From: Halobacteriales archaeon QS_4_70_19
GTDB lineage: Archaea; Halobacteriota; Halobacteria; Halobacteriales; Haloarculaceae
DNA: 42,501 nt
Reading direction: 5' to 3'
NCBI GenBank assembly: GCA_003020985.1
Contig: PXRM01000025.1
Location: 93,190 to 135,690, forward strand
Both the position numbers and the translations under genes were made by a program. Each line of letters opens with the position of its first letter. The stretch's first letter is position 1. The notes beneath the pieces were generated by a model. The model saw only the letters and a program-made list of their open reading frames with translations. It was not told the DNA's origin and did no database searches. Positions 1-7,818 of the stretch are shown piece by piece.

Positions 1-270
1 GGGCCCGGCGTCCTCGGCGGGTTCGGCCGCCTCGTGGTCCTCGCCCGCGTGGTCGGTGACGCTCGTCGCCTCCGCGGGCTCCGCGGCCGCGTCGTCCTGG
101 GGCGGTTCCTCGGTCACGCTCCCGGTCGAGGCGGAGGCATCGGTTCCTTTCACCGCCGCCTCGTTTTCGGCGTCGGGGTCGTGCTCGACGCTCACGTCGG
201 TGGACGACTGCCGCTTCGAATCCGACGACTTCAGCCCGAGCAGGGACAGGATGGAGTCGAACAGGGTCAT
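1..270 (-). CDS. Acidic haloarchaeal protein, N-terminal part (cut by window edge)
   Basis: Ninety codons are visible, beginning with ATG at 270 and running off the left edge without a stop. The first 14 or so residues (MTLFDSILSLLGLK) form an amphipathic segment. They are followed by a low-complexity stretch rich in Ser, Asp, Glu and Ala with no recognisable motif. From memory, some haloarchaeal helix-hairpin-helix proteins encoded near aroE start with a similar short hydrophobic segment and acidic linker, but the domain that would prove this lies outside the window. The start is supported by a TATA-like element 27 bases upstream, which fits a leaderless transcript. It lies on the same strand as aroE, 55 bases downstream of its stop. 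The coding strand is clear; the function is unknown. Confidence 0.6.
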   Translation of the reverse strand, partial: MTLFDSILSLLGLKSSDSKRQSSTDVSVEHDPDAENEAAVKGTDASASTGSVTEEPPQDDAAAEPAEATSVTDHAGEDHEAAEPAEDAGP

Positions 271-294
271 ATTCGAGCGAAGAACTCGGTCGAA

Positions 295-300
295 CTTAAA
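295..300 (-). promoter_or_regulatory. TATA-like box of the partial gene at 1-270
   Basis: On the minus strand this reads TTTAAG, centred 27 bases upstream of the ATG at 270. That is the usual distance from a haloarchaeal TATA box to a leaderless start. It lies in the 55-base gap after aroE, so the downstream gene may have its own promoter. Confidence 0.45.
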
Positions 301-325
301 CCCCGGCGCGACGGGTTGCCCGGGC

Positions 326-1129
326 CTACAGTTCGGCCCGGAGCGCCGCGTTCATCGCGTCGACGGGGGCCGGTTCGCCCGTCCACAACTCGAACGCCTC
401 GACACCCTGGAAGAGGAGCATCCACGCGCCGTCGACGGTCGTCGCGCCGGCGGCCGCCGCGTCGCGGAGCAGCCGGGTCTCGATGGGGGTGTAGACGGCG
501 TCGAGCACCGCGAGGTCGCCGTGGAGCGCCCCGGCCGGGACCGGGGAAGCGTCCTCCTCCATGCCGACGCTGGTGGCGTTGACGAGGAGGTCGGCGTCCG
601 CGACCAGCTCCGGCACGGCGTCGAGCGGGTGGCCCGATGCCCCCGGCACCTCCTCGGCGAGGTCGACGGCCTTCGACTCGGTGCGGTTGGCGATGGCCAC
701 GTCCACGCCCGCGTCCGCCAGCGCGAAGGCGGCCGCGCGGCCGGCCCCGCCCGCGCCGCCGACGACTCCCCGTCCCGCGAGGGTGACGTCGTGGTGGTCG
801 AAGGCGCGCGTGACCCCCGCCGCGTCCGTATTGTGGCCCGTCACCCGGTCGCCGCTGAAGTCGAGCGTGTTGACCGCGCCGACGCGCTCGGCGAGGTCGT
901 CGGCCGCCACGTCGGGGTGCGCCAGGGCGTCCGCCTTGAACGGGATGGTGACGTTCAGGCCCTGGACGCCGAGCGCCCGGGCGCCCGCAACGGCGTCCTC
1001 GAACTCGTCGGGTGCGGGCTCGAACGTGACGTAGCGGGCGTCCAGTCCCAGTTCCTCGTAGCCGGCCTCGTGCATCGGCGGCGACAGCGAGTGCCCCACC
1101 GGGTTGCCGAGGAGTCCGTACACCTGCAT
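326..1129 (-). CDS. aroE: Shikimate 5-dehydrogenase
   Basis: A 267-residue protein that reduces 3-dehydroshikimate to shikimate with NADPH in the cytoplasmic shikimate pathway (aromatic amino acid synthesis). The N-terminus ([18 protein letters not shown]) is the AroE substrate-binding signature. VTIPFK carries the catalytic Lys near residue 65, NTLDF and GHNTDAAG carry the substrate-binding Asn and catalytic Asp, and [14 protein letters not shown] is the nucleotide-binding loop. The C-terminal [16 protein letters not shown] matches the family end, and the length is typical. I chose ATG 1129 because it begins exactly at the conserved MQVYGLLG; the frame is open further upstream, but that extension is not AroE-like. 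The AT-rich 148-base gap upstream has a TATA-like patch around 1195-1214 that may be its promoter. It looks monocistronic or is followed by the gene at 1-270. Confidence 0.95.
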   Translation of the reverse strand: MQVYGLLGNPVGHSLSPPMHEAGYEELGLDARYVTFEPAPDEFEDAVAGARALGVQGLNVTIPFKADALAHPDVAADDLAERVGAVNTLDFSGDRVTGHNTDAAGVTRAFDHHDVTLAGRGVVGGAGGAGRAAAFALADAGVDVAIANRTESKAVDLAEEVPGASGHPLDAVPELVADADLLVNATSVGMEEDASPVPAGALHGDLAVLDAVYTPIETRLLRDAAAAGATTVDGAWMLLFQGVEAFELWTGEPAPVDAMNAALRAEL

Positions 1130-1277
1130 ACCCGCATCTCCGCCGGCCGGGGGTTGACGCTGGCGGTTCCCGCAGCGTCGCTCCCGACGATCCCGTATAT
1201 CATACATATCGAAGGTACAAGCACATCGATATCGGAATACAGTATGAATGAGCTGAATTACTGGGTTACCCCGAGTA

Positions 1278-2564
1278 TTACAGCCCTTCGGCGTCGATAC
1301 GCGCGACGAACGAGCGGATTCCGAGGGCCACGGCCACACCCAGGACGAGGTAGCCGACGGCGAGGGACACCGAGAACGCGCCCGGGGAGTCGATGGCGAG
1401 CAGCGCGGCCGTCGTGGCCGGGTGTTCGGGTAACGCGACGGCGCCGGCGAACACCCCGAGGACGCCCAGCGAGTAGAGCAGCTGGGCGCGCTGGCGCTCG
1501 CGGACGACCAGTCCAAGGCCGATACCGACGGCCACCAGCGCGAGCGAGAGTCCCGTCGTGAACACGAGCAGTGCCCCGAGGTTCGCCACGGCGATGCCGT
1601 TCAACGAGAGCAGCGTCATCCAGAGGAGTGCCTGGGCCGGGCCGAGCAGGACCGCGCCGAGCGCCTTCCCGTCGGCGATGGCGGTCAGCGAGAGCGGGGC
1701 GACCTGCAGCAGCTCCAGCGTCCCGCGCTCGATCTCCTCGGTCACGACGTCGACCGCGACCGAGCCCGCGATGAAGACCGGCAGGAACAGCAACAGCGGC
1801 ACCAGCACCGTGTAGGAGAACCCGAAGTAGGGGCTGGCACTCACCTCGTCGGGGAGCGGGACGAGCGGCGAGTCCAGGAACGCGGCGCGGTCGCGCCGTT
1901 CCTGGCGTTCGAGCGACTCCAGCGCCTCGCGGAGCTGGGCGACGATGAGCGTCCCGCGGAAGCTATCCGCTGGCGCGGTCGCCTCGATGCTGGTGCGACT
2001 CCCGTTCGCTCCCTCGTAGTGTTCGGCGACGACGAGTGCGTCGACGCGGCTCTCGGCGAAGGCGTCGAGCGCGTCCTCCCGGTCGTCGAAGGTGACTGTC
2101 GCGAGGCCGTCGCGACCCGCCGCGGCCACCACGAGGTCGTCAGCCGCGTCGCCGGTCACGCCCACCGTCACGTCCCCCTGGACCGCCGACGGGTCGTACA
2201 GCGACGTGAGGCCGACGACGAGGAACGAGGAGAACGCGGCGACGAACAGCTGGATGAGCAGCGCCAGTACGATGGTCTTCTCGCTGGTCAGCGACGCCAG
2301 GTCGCGCCGTGCGACCACGCCGCGAACACGCAGCGCCCACCCGAGGCCACGCCCGTCGGCGTCCACCGAAGACGCCCCGCCGCCGTCCGCTCGCGGCCCG
2401 TCGTTCCCGGACCGTCCACCGTCGGTCCGCAGCGGTCGGCTGCCGGACCCGAACGTGCCGTCGCCGACTGCCCGGTGGACACCGCTGTCGTCGACGCTGT
2501 CGACCCCGCCGTCGTACGCCGTCCCCCCGCCGCTCCCGTCGCGCCGTCGGGGGCGCTCAGACAA
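1278..2564 (-). CDS. ABC-2 type transporter permease (second permease of the operon)
   Basis: Membrane subunit of an ABC exporter, up to 428 residues. After a hydrophilic Gly/Asp/Arg-rich stretch of about 75 residues comes [28 protein letters not shown], typical of NatB/ABC-2 permeases. Next come an extracytoplasmic domain of about 130 residues and a C-terminal block of five or six membrane helices. That block contains the family motif [17 protein letters not shown], the coupling segment that contacts the ATPase. Translation may start at TTG 2564, which overlaps the stop of the upstream permease (TTGTCTGA). The low-complexity leader is unusual, and a GTG inside it, nearer the first conserved residues, is an alternative start. 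It is the last gene of an ATPase-permease-permease operon and is probably translationally coupled. The transported substrate cannot be read from sequence. Confidence 0.85.
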   Translation of the reverse strand: MSERPRRRDGSGGGTAYDGGVDSVDDSGVHRAVGDGTFGSGSRPLRTDGGRSGNDGPRADGGGASSVDADGRGLGWALRVRGVVARRDLASLTSEKTIVLALLIQLFVAAFSSFLVVGLTSLYDPSAVQGDVTVGVTGDAADDLVVAAAGRDGLATVTFDDREDALDAFAESRVDALVVAEHYEGANGSRTSIEATAPADSFRGTLIVAQLREALESLERQERRDRAAFLDSPLVPLPDEVSASPYFGFSYTVLVPLLLFLPVFIAGSVAVDVVTEEIERGTLELLQVAPLSLTAIADGKALGAVLLGPAQALLWMTLLSLNGIAVANLGALLVFTTGLSLALVAVGIGLGLVVRERQRAQLLYSLGVLGVFAGAVALPEHPATTAALLAIDSPGAFSVSLAVGYLVLGVAVALGIRSFVARIDAEGL

Positions 2565-4362
2565 GGACGACCACCACCGCGAGGTTGTAGACGACGTGGA
2601 GCAGGACGGCGGCAGTCAGGCCGAGGGCGTAGCCGTCCCGGCTCCGGGTCGCCCCCAGTGCAGAGAGCGACGTGGTGACGACGTGGAGTACCAGCGGCGC
2701 GAGCAGCAGGACCAGCGCGACGACCGGCCCGGCGTTCGCGCCGGTCTGGAAGACGGCGCTCCCCTCGCTGATCTGCTGGTCCAGCCCCACCACCTGGACG
2801 ATGAGCGTGAGCTTCTCCGCGAGGAAGAAGCCGAGGCCGGCGAACCCGCCCGCCAGGAGGGCCGCGCGGACGGTCCGCTCGTAGCGGCCGTGCAGGAAGC
2901 CCGCGTACACCGGGAGCGACTTCGCCAGCTCCTCGATGACGGCCACGGTCGAGAGCAGGAGGACCAGCGACAGCCCGCCGGGGAGCGCGAACAGCAGCGC
3001 CACCGCCAGCAACTCGGCGACGAAGACGAACGGGACGAGCGCCGCGACGACGAGCGTCAGCGACCGTGATCGCCGGATGCGGGCCGCGAGCGCGTCCATC
3101 GCCTTCAGGTGGACCGGCCGCTGGGTGAACATGTCCTCCTCGCGGTAGATGCCGGTCCCGAGCGCGAACAGGAGCAGCGCGGTCAGCGTCGTCGGCAGCA
3201 GTGCGAACGCGACCCCGCCCGCCCCGACGCTCGCGCCCGTCAGGTCCCGGACGACGAGCGTCAGCGGCGAGATGAGCGCGACGCTCCCGACGTCCGTGAA
3301 GATGGCCGGGACGAACGCGAACGTCATCAGCAGGACGGAGATGGCGACGGTGACGAAGGTGAGTTCCTTGAACGAGCGGGCGAACATCGCGCCGACGAAC
3401 GCCGCCGCGAGGAAGAGCAGCGCCAGCGCCGCGACGGCGACCACCGAGAGGGGGCCGCCGTTCCCTGTCGAGAGCGCGATGAGGCCGGTGACGGTGCCGG
3501 TGATGGCCACCGCCCCGACGAAGTACGGCAGCGTCTTGCCGGCGACGATCTCCCGCGGCTCGACGGGCGCCACGAGCAGGAGCTCGCCACGGCGGTTGAG
3601 CCGCTCGCTCAGTATCGACGAGCCGTACGCCTGGATGACGAAGTTCAGCGGGATGACGAAGACGAAGGCCAGGACGAGCGAGCCGAAGGGGAACGGTGGG
3701 GCGAGGTCGCCGGGCGTCGCGCCCGCCGTCCCGCCACCGAAGATACCGCCGGAGAGCCCCGGGACGCCGAACTGCCCGCCGCCACCGCCGGAGGGTAGTC
3801 TGCCGTCGTCGCTCTCGCCACCGTCACCGCCGTTCCCTCCGCTGCCGCCGTCGCTGCCACCACTGCCGCCGTCTCCGCCGTCGCCGCTCCCGCCACCGTC
3901 GTCCGCGAGGTCGGCGTCGCGGTCCGCATACTCCAGCGACACGGGGAAGACCGGGTAGGCCGCCGAGCCGTTCGGCTCGTCGAGCATCCGGCGGTCGTTG
4001 AACCGCTCGACGGTCGTGCGGAGTTCGGCCACCGCTGCACGGCCCTTCTCCGTGCCCACGTAGATTACCCGCCCGTCCCGGACGACGAGTTCCGCCTCGC
4101 CGTCCCGGAGAAGGCCGGGCTCGGGTTCGACGACGCGGAAGGTGGGGTCGCTCGCCACTGCGGGGTGGTAGGCACTGTCCTCGGCGACGCCGACGCGGTA
4201 GATGCCCTCGTCGAGCGAGACGCCGCCGCCCGCGACCGCGGGGGCGAGTGCGAACGCGAACAGGAGTCCGACGATTCCCACCGCGACCGTCCGCCTGTCG
4301 GGCCCGCCCGCGTGCTTCGTGACCTCCCAGCGAGCGATCCGGAGGACCTTGCGCGGCCTCAC
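2557..4362 (-). CDS. ABC-2 permease fused to a PrsW-like intramembrane protease domain
   Basis: A 601-residue membrane protein with two parts. Residues 1 to about 420 form an ABC-2/NatB-like permease: a first helix near residues 28-45, an extracytoplasmic domain, a Gly/Ser/Asp-rich linker around 155-215 and then six helices with LNRRGELLLVAPVEPREIVAGK as coupling motif. From residue 422 a second multi-helix domain has the PrsW/glutamic intramembrane protease pattern. Its residues are EELAK with Glu477, Glu478 and Lys481, Glu516 in FFLAEK, His560 in a helix, and His589 with Asn593 in LLHVVYNLA. The start is GTG at 4362, overlapping the ATPase stop as GTGA, and the end overlaps the next permease by eight bases. 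PrsW in Bacillus cleaves a membrane-bound anti-sigma factor; what this domain would cut is unknown. The catalytic assignment is by motif only. Confidence 0.8.
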   Translation of the reverse strand: MRPRKVLRIARWEVTKHAGGPDRRTVAVGIVGLLFAFALAPAVAGGGVSLDEGIYRVGVAEDSAYHPAVASDPTFRVVEPEPGLLRDGEAELVVRDGRVIYVGTEKGRAAVAELRTTVERFNDRRMLDEPNGSAAYPVFPVSLEYADRDADLADDGGGSGDGGDGGSGGSDGGSGGNGGDGGESDDGRLPSGGGGGQFGVPGLSGGIFGGGTAGATPGDLAPPFPFGSLVLAFVFVIPLNFVIQAYGSSILSERLNRRGELLLVAPVEPREIVAGKTLPYFVGAVAITGTVTGLIALSTGNGGPLSVVAVAALALLFLAAAFVGAMFARSFKELTFVTVAISVLLMTFAFVPAIFTDVGSVALISPLTLVVRDLTGASVGAGGVAFALLPTTLTALLLFALGTGIYREEDMFTQRPVHLKAMDALAARIRRSRSLTLVVAALVPFVFVAELLAVALLFALPGGLSLVLLLSTVAVIEELAKSLPVYAGFLHGRYERTVRAALLAGGFAGLGFFLAEKLTLIVQVVGLDQQISEGSAVFQTGANAGPVVALVLLLAPLVLHVVTTSLSALGATRSRDGYALGLTAAVLLHVVYNLAVVVVLV

Positions 4363-5420
4363 TCGTCGGCCCCCGGCGACCCCGCGCGGGCCGTGCCGGT
4401 GTCGTCCGTCGTGCCGGCGTCCGCTCCACCGCCTGCGGTCGTCGCGTCGTCGCCCGTCTCACTGGCCACGGTGTCGGCTGCGCCCGCGGCGTCGGTCGTG
4501 TCGGCTCCGTCCCGGCGCCGGGTGACGGCCCGCTCCGCCTCGCTCTCCCCGTCCGCGAGGTCGAGGAAGACGCGTTCGAGCGAGGGCTCCTCGGTCCGGA
4601 TGTCGACGAGCCGGCCGCCGGCGGCCGTGGCGGCCTCGCGGGTCGCCTCCACCGCGTCCATCGACTCGACGACCCGTTCGTGGCGCTCGTCGGCCGCGCT
4701 CTCCACGGGCGACGAGCCCTCGACCGGGACGGAGGTGTAGACGTGGTACGTGGTCCGGCCGTACTCGGCCCGCAGCTCCTCAACGCTGCCGCGGGCCACG
4801 ATGCGGCCTTCGTTCATGATGGCGATGCGGTCGCAGATGGACTCGACGTGGTAGAGGTTGTGCGCCGAGAAGACGACCGTCTTCCCCTCGTCAGCGAGTT
4901 CGCGCGTGAACTCGATGATGTAGTTCGTGGTGAGCGGGTCGAGTCCCGAGGCGGGCTCGTCGTACACCAGCACGTCGGGGTCGTTGACGAGCGACCGCGC
5001 GATGGCCACCTTCCGCTTCATCCCCTTCGACATGTCCCCCAGCGGACGGTCACGGTACTCGAGGTCGAGCCGGTCGAGCGTGTCGTGGATGCGCGTCTCG
5101 GCGACCTCGCTGTCCACGTCGTAGAGGTCCGCGAAGAAGGTCAGATAGGAGATGGGCGTCATCTCCTCGTACAGCGGCGACTCCTCGGGCAGGAAGCCGA
5201 GCTGCTGGCGCATCCGGGGGTCCGCGGCGTCGAAGCCGGCGACCTCCGCGTGGCCGTCGGTCGGCTCCAGCAGGCCGGCCAGCGTCTTCAGCGTGGTCGT
5301 CTTGCCGGCGCCGTTCGGACCGATGATGCCGAACACCTCGCCCCCCTCGACGGTGAACGTCGACCCCTCGACGGCGACGAACCCGCCGTACTCCTTGCGC
5401 AGGTCCCGGACCTCGATCAT
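4359..5420 (-). CDS. ABC transporter ATP-binding protein (NatA-like)
   Basis: The ATPase subunit of the exporter whose permeases follow directly, 353 residues. Walker A is GPNGAGKTT at 34-42, the Q-loop region is around LGFLPEESPLY, the signature is MSKGMKRK at 130-137, Walker B is VLVYDEPASGLDP from 150, and the H-loop is His187 (SAHNLYHVE). The ABC domain ends near residue 220. A regulatory C-terminal region of about 70 residues follows, then roughly 60 residues of Thr/Asp/Ala/Gly low complexity typical of haloarchaeal tails. ATG 5420 (MIEVRDLRKEYGG) is chosen because the ABC fold starts there and a TATA-like element lies 28 bases upstream; the frame is open further upstream, but that part is not conserved-looking. 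It is the first gene of a three-gene operon, coupled by a GTGA overlap. Confidence 0.92.
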   Translation of the reverse strand: MIEVRDLRKEYGGFVAVEGSTFTVEGGEVFGIIGPNGAGKTTTLKTLAGLLEPTDGHAEVAGFDAADPRMRQQLGFLPEESPLYEEMTPISYLTFFADLYDVDSEVAETRIHDTLDRLDLEYRDRPLGDMSKGMKRKVAIARSLVNDPDVLVYDEPASGLDPLTTNYIIEFTRELADEGKTVVFSAHNLYHVESICDRIAIMNEGRIVARGSVEELRAEYGRTTYHVYTSVPVEGSSPVESAADERHERVVESMDAVEATREAATAAGGRLVDIRTEEPSLERVFLDLADGESEAERAVTRRRDGADTTDAAGAADTVASETGDDATTAGGGADAGTTDDTGTARAGSPGADE

Positions 5421-5445
5421 TCGTCGGACCGAGGTACGGCCGAGA

Positions 5446-5451
5446 CTTAAG
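5446..5451 (-). promoter_or_regulatory. TATA-like box of the ABC export operon
   Basis: CTTAAG inside the palindrome GACTTAAGTC, centred 28 bases upstream of the ATG at 5420. It fits a leaderless promoter driving the ATPase-permease-permease operon. Confidence 0.5.
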
Positions 5452-5584
5452 TCCGGTCCCCACCGCGACGGGCCCGTGTCCGGCGGTTGGGGACCGCCAG
5501 CGTCGTCTCGTCTCGCCGTCGTCCGGCGGTCGTCCCGTCGCGAGCGGAGTAACGCCTTTGTCGGCGGGCCGACAGGCTCCGCAC

Positions 5585-5719
5585 ATGGTCGCCGAGACAA
5601 CCCGAGAGGGCGAAACCTGGTACGAGTGCGAGGCCTGTGGCCTCCTGTTCGACGATCGCGACGACGCGGCGGCCCACGAGGAGAACTGCGACGCCGAGGA
5701 GCCCTCGTACATCCAGTAG
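5585..5719 (+). CDS. Small zinc-finger-like protein (DUF7128-type)
   Basis: A 44-residue protein too short for many gene finders. It reads M-VAETTREGETWYECEACG and continues with LLFDDRDDAAAHEENCDAEE, ending SYIQ. The pattern C-x2-C then H-x3-C (Cys15, Cys18, His32, Cys36) is a single C2HC/C2H2-like zinc-binding site. I recall nearly identical small proteins across haloarchaea, annotated DUF7128, so the frame and start are well supported by sequence memory and by the compact motif. It may bind nucleic acid or act as a small adaptor, but no function is established to my knowledge. It stands alone between the divergent ABC operon and the DUF5804-like gene on the same strand, 69 bases ahead of the latter. 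Confidence 0.8.
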   Translation: MVAETTREGETWYECEACGLLFDDRDDAAAHEENCDAEEPSYIQ

Positions 5720-5788
5720 CGGCGCCACGGACGGGCGGCGGGGGCCACCGGTCGAAACCGCTTTCCCGCGCCACGCGCACCACGGGAC

Positions 5789-6373
5789 ATGGCGCGGGTC
5801 TGTCTGCTGGGCGAGGACGGGGTCGACCTCCGGTACGAATTACTCTCGCGGGAGACCGCCCGCGAGGCGCTCGCCACCTACGACCTCCGGCAGCCGTACC
5901 ACAACGCCGTCGCGCTGGAGACCGTGTCGCTCGGCGCCGCCGTCGCCCTCCTGAACGACCTGAACTGGTACCTCGTGCGCTTCGTCGACGAGGCGCTGGT
6001 CCGCGAACCCTCCGTCAGCGAGACGGAGTGGCTCTCGCGGGACCTGGCGACCGCGCTCCGCGACAACGAGGTCACGCCCGAGGACGCCGATCGCTTCCTG
6101 AAGCTGTACGGGGTCGTGACCCCCGACGCTGACGAGGACGCATCCCCTGAGGCCGCAGACGCACCGCCCGGGCCCGACGACACACCTCCCGAGGACGCGG
6201 ACGACGGAGGGTCGGCCGGGGCCGACGGGCCGGACACCCGGCGCGGCCCCCCGCGGCGGCTCGTGGACCCGATGTTCGTCACCCGGACGGGTCCGGAGCT
6301 CCCGGAGTACGACCTCCGGGACGTCGAGGAGACGGTCGTCGTCCGGGTGACGGAGACTGAATTCGGCGCTTGA
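5789..6373 (+). CDS. Haloarchaeal conserved protein (DUF5804-like)
   Basis: A 194-residue soluble protein of unknown function. Two parts look constrained. The first is an N-terminal alpha/beta region (ARVCLLGEDGVDLRYELLSR, then an alternating segment containing LLNDLNWYLVRFVDEAL) through about residue 110. The second is a C-terminal segment of about 40 residues beginning LVDPMFVTRTGPELPEYDL and ending in the strand ETVVVRVTETEFGA. Between them is an acidic, Pro-rich linker of about 50 residues that is probably disordered. From memory this matches the haloarchaeal DUF5804 family, usually without so long a linker. ATG 5789 immediately precedes the conserved start. It may be co-transcribed with the small zinc-finger gene upstream and lies 39 bases before the membrane protein gene at 6413. 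Confidence 0.75.
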   Translation: MARVCLLGEDGVDLRYELLSRETAREALATYDLRQPYHNAVALETVSLGAAVALLNDLNWYLVRFVDEALVREPSVSETEWLSRDLATALRDNEVTPEDADRFLKLYGVVTPDADEDASPEAADAPPGPDDTPPEDADDGGSAGADGPDTRRGPPRRLVDPMFVTRTGPELPEYDLRDVEETVVVRVTETEFGA

Positions 6374-6412
6374 CCCCCCGGTTGAAGTGACACGAGCCAC
6401 AGGTCACGGTCG

Positions 6413-7390
6413 ATGGCAACGCCCTCCACCACGGACACCGAGGACTCGCCCTCGGCCCCGCTGGTATCCTGTTTCGTCACCGGCACCGGGCTGGCTACCC
6501 GTCGACCGCTGCTGGCGCTCGTCCCGCTCCTGTCCGGCCTGCTGTCGCTCGATCAGCTCGAGCGCGCCGCCCGCGCCGACACGGCGTTCCAGCTGAACTT
6601 CGCCCTCCCGGTGCCCCTCGCCGACCTGTGGACCTTCCTCGACGCGCCGACCCGGGAGGGGGTGACGGTGTTCGGCTACAGCGCCCGCACCGTCCAGCGC
6701 CAGCCGGAGCTGCTGGGCGGGGCCCTGCTCGTCGCGGGCGGGGCACTGCTGCTCCTCGGCCTGCTGACCGCCGTGTACCTCGGCGCTATCGACGACGCCC
6801 TCGCCGGCCGGCGTAGCGAGCACCTCGCCAACCTCCGGCAACACGCGCCCGTGACGCTCGCGTTCGCCGCACTGCAGTTCCTCGGTCTGCTCGTGCTGCT
6901 CGGAATCGGCACGCTGGGTACGGGGACCGGATCGATCCGCGGAAGCGCCGGCCCGCTCGTGCTGGCCCTCCTCGGGGGGATAGTCGGACTCTACCTGCTC
7001 ACGCCCGGGGTGTACGTCGGCGTCGCCGCACGGCTCGGCCCCCGGACCGCGTTCGACCGCGGTATCGACGTGGCGCTCACTTCCGAGTACCTCGCCTTCG
7101 CGCTGTGTCACGCGCTCGCCGTCGTCGCCGTCTCCGTGCCGCTGTCCGCGGTCGGCTTCGCGGGCGGCCTCGGGAGCCTCGTGTTCGTGGCCCCGGTCGC
7201 GGCGCCGGTCGGGCTCGTCCTCAACGGGGCCACGATGGCGTTCGTCCGCAGCCAGGTCGACGGCGGAGTCGAGTCGCCGGAGGATCTCGGAGAGGGGCCT
7301 CCGCCCGCTCCGGCCGCCCGGCCGCCGTCCGACGGAGCCGACCGGGACCCCGACAGCCCGCTGGATTCGGGGCCCGATACCGAGGAATAA
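6413..7390 (+). CDS. Integral membrane protein of unknown function
   Basis: A 325-residue protein with five or six hydrophobic helices: around residues 30-45, 105-125, 145-165, 180-205, 220-245 and 250-275. The N-terminal 20 residues are polar. The last 50 are acidic and Pro/Gly-rich, like a cytoplasmic haloarchaeal tail. The pattern of long Ala/Leu/Val/Gly helices separated by short Arg-containing loops (AIDDALAGRRSEHLANLRQH, GPRTAFDRGIDVALTSEYLA) resembles uncharacterised haloarchaeal membrane proteins related to DUF4013-like families, but I see no diagnostic motif. It is followed by a decayed gene on the opposite strand. The reading frame is solid; no function can be given. Confidence 0.75.
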   Translation: MATPSTTDTEDSPSAPLVSCFVTGTGLATRRPLLALVPLLSGLLSLDQLERAARADTAFQLNFALPVPLADLWTFLDAPTREGVTVFGYSARTVQRQPELLGGALLVAGGALLLLGLLTAVYLGAIDDALAGRRSEHLANLRQHAPVTLAFAALQFLGLLVLLGIGTLGTGTGSIRGSAGPLVLALLGGIVGLYLLTPGVYVGVAARLGPRTAFDRGIDVALTSEYLAFALCHALAVVAVSVPLSAVGFAGGLGSLVFVAPVAAPVGLVLNGATMAFVRSQVDGGVESPEDLGEGPPPAPAARPPSDGADRDPDSPLDSGPDTEE

Positions 7391-7449
7391 CCTCGAAATC
7401 AGAGGAATATTCTACAGAAGTCCGGAATAAACGAACAGCCGCCGCTATT

Positions 7450-7788
7450 TCAGACGTACTCGTGCTCGCCGGCCGGAGCGGGCTCGAACGGGACGCCGAT
7501 GTCGCCGTAGTGAAGTACCTCAGGGGCAAGCCCCGAGGCACTCGGCCTGCTCCGCCTGTGTAGACCAGCAGGTTCGCCTCCGGGCCCGTCCGGAGGTAGT
7601 GGTCGATGACCGGTCGGAGTTCGGCCGTGGTCGACTCGTCGCCGGTCACGGCCTGCCAGCCGGAGGGGTCGGCGCCCGACTCAACCACCTCCCCGGGGAT
7701 GTCCTGCCAGTCGCGGACGCGCACGTGCCTCCGACGGAAGCGGCATCGGCAAGAGCGTGTCGTCCGTGGTGGTCCGGGTGACCGACAC
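7450..7788 (-). pseudogene. Decayed small haloarchaeal gene with about three frameshifts
   Basis: Minus-strand reading gives a protein-like segment in each of three frames. GTG 7788 opens with MSVTRTTTDDTLLPMPLPSE. The frame changes near 7732 to VRVRDWQDIPGEVVESGADP and continues through SGWQAVTGDE to TGPEANLLVY. It changes near 7562 to QAEQAECLG, then near 7531 to LAPEVLHYGDIGVPFEP, and ends AGEHEYV with TGA at 7450-7452. Removing one base at each point (in a GG, an ACA and a GGGG run) would restore a protein of about 110 residues. I do not recognise the family. The intact helicase gene begins 30 bases away on the other strand. Real decay and uncorrected sequencing indels are both possible. 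Confidence 0.5.
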
Positions 7789-7818
7789 GTTCTTTCCCCC
7801 GACGGCACAGGGACCCCT

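Noticed and set aside
205..235. TTCGAATCC as a tRNA T-loop
   Set aside because: It lies inside the coding sequence of the partial gene and no acceptor stem, anticodon arm or CCA-side pairing is present around it.
7506..7545. CCTCAGGGGCAAGCCCCGAGG hairpin as the end of an IS200/IS605-type element
   Set aside because: The same bases fit the coding sequence of the decayed minus-strand gene once single-base shifts are allowed, and no transposase, tetranucleotide target or second end was found.
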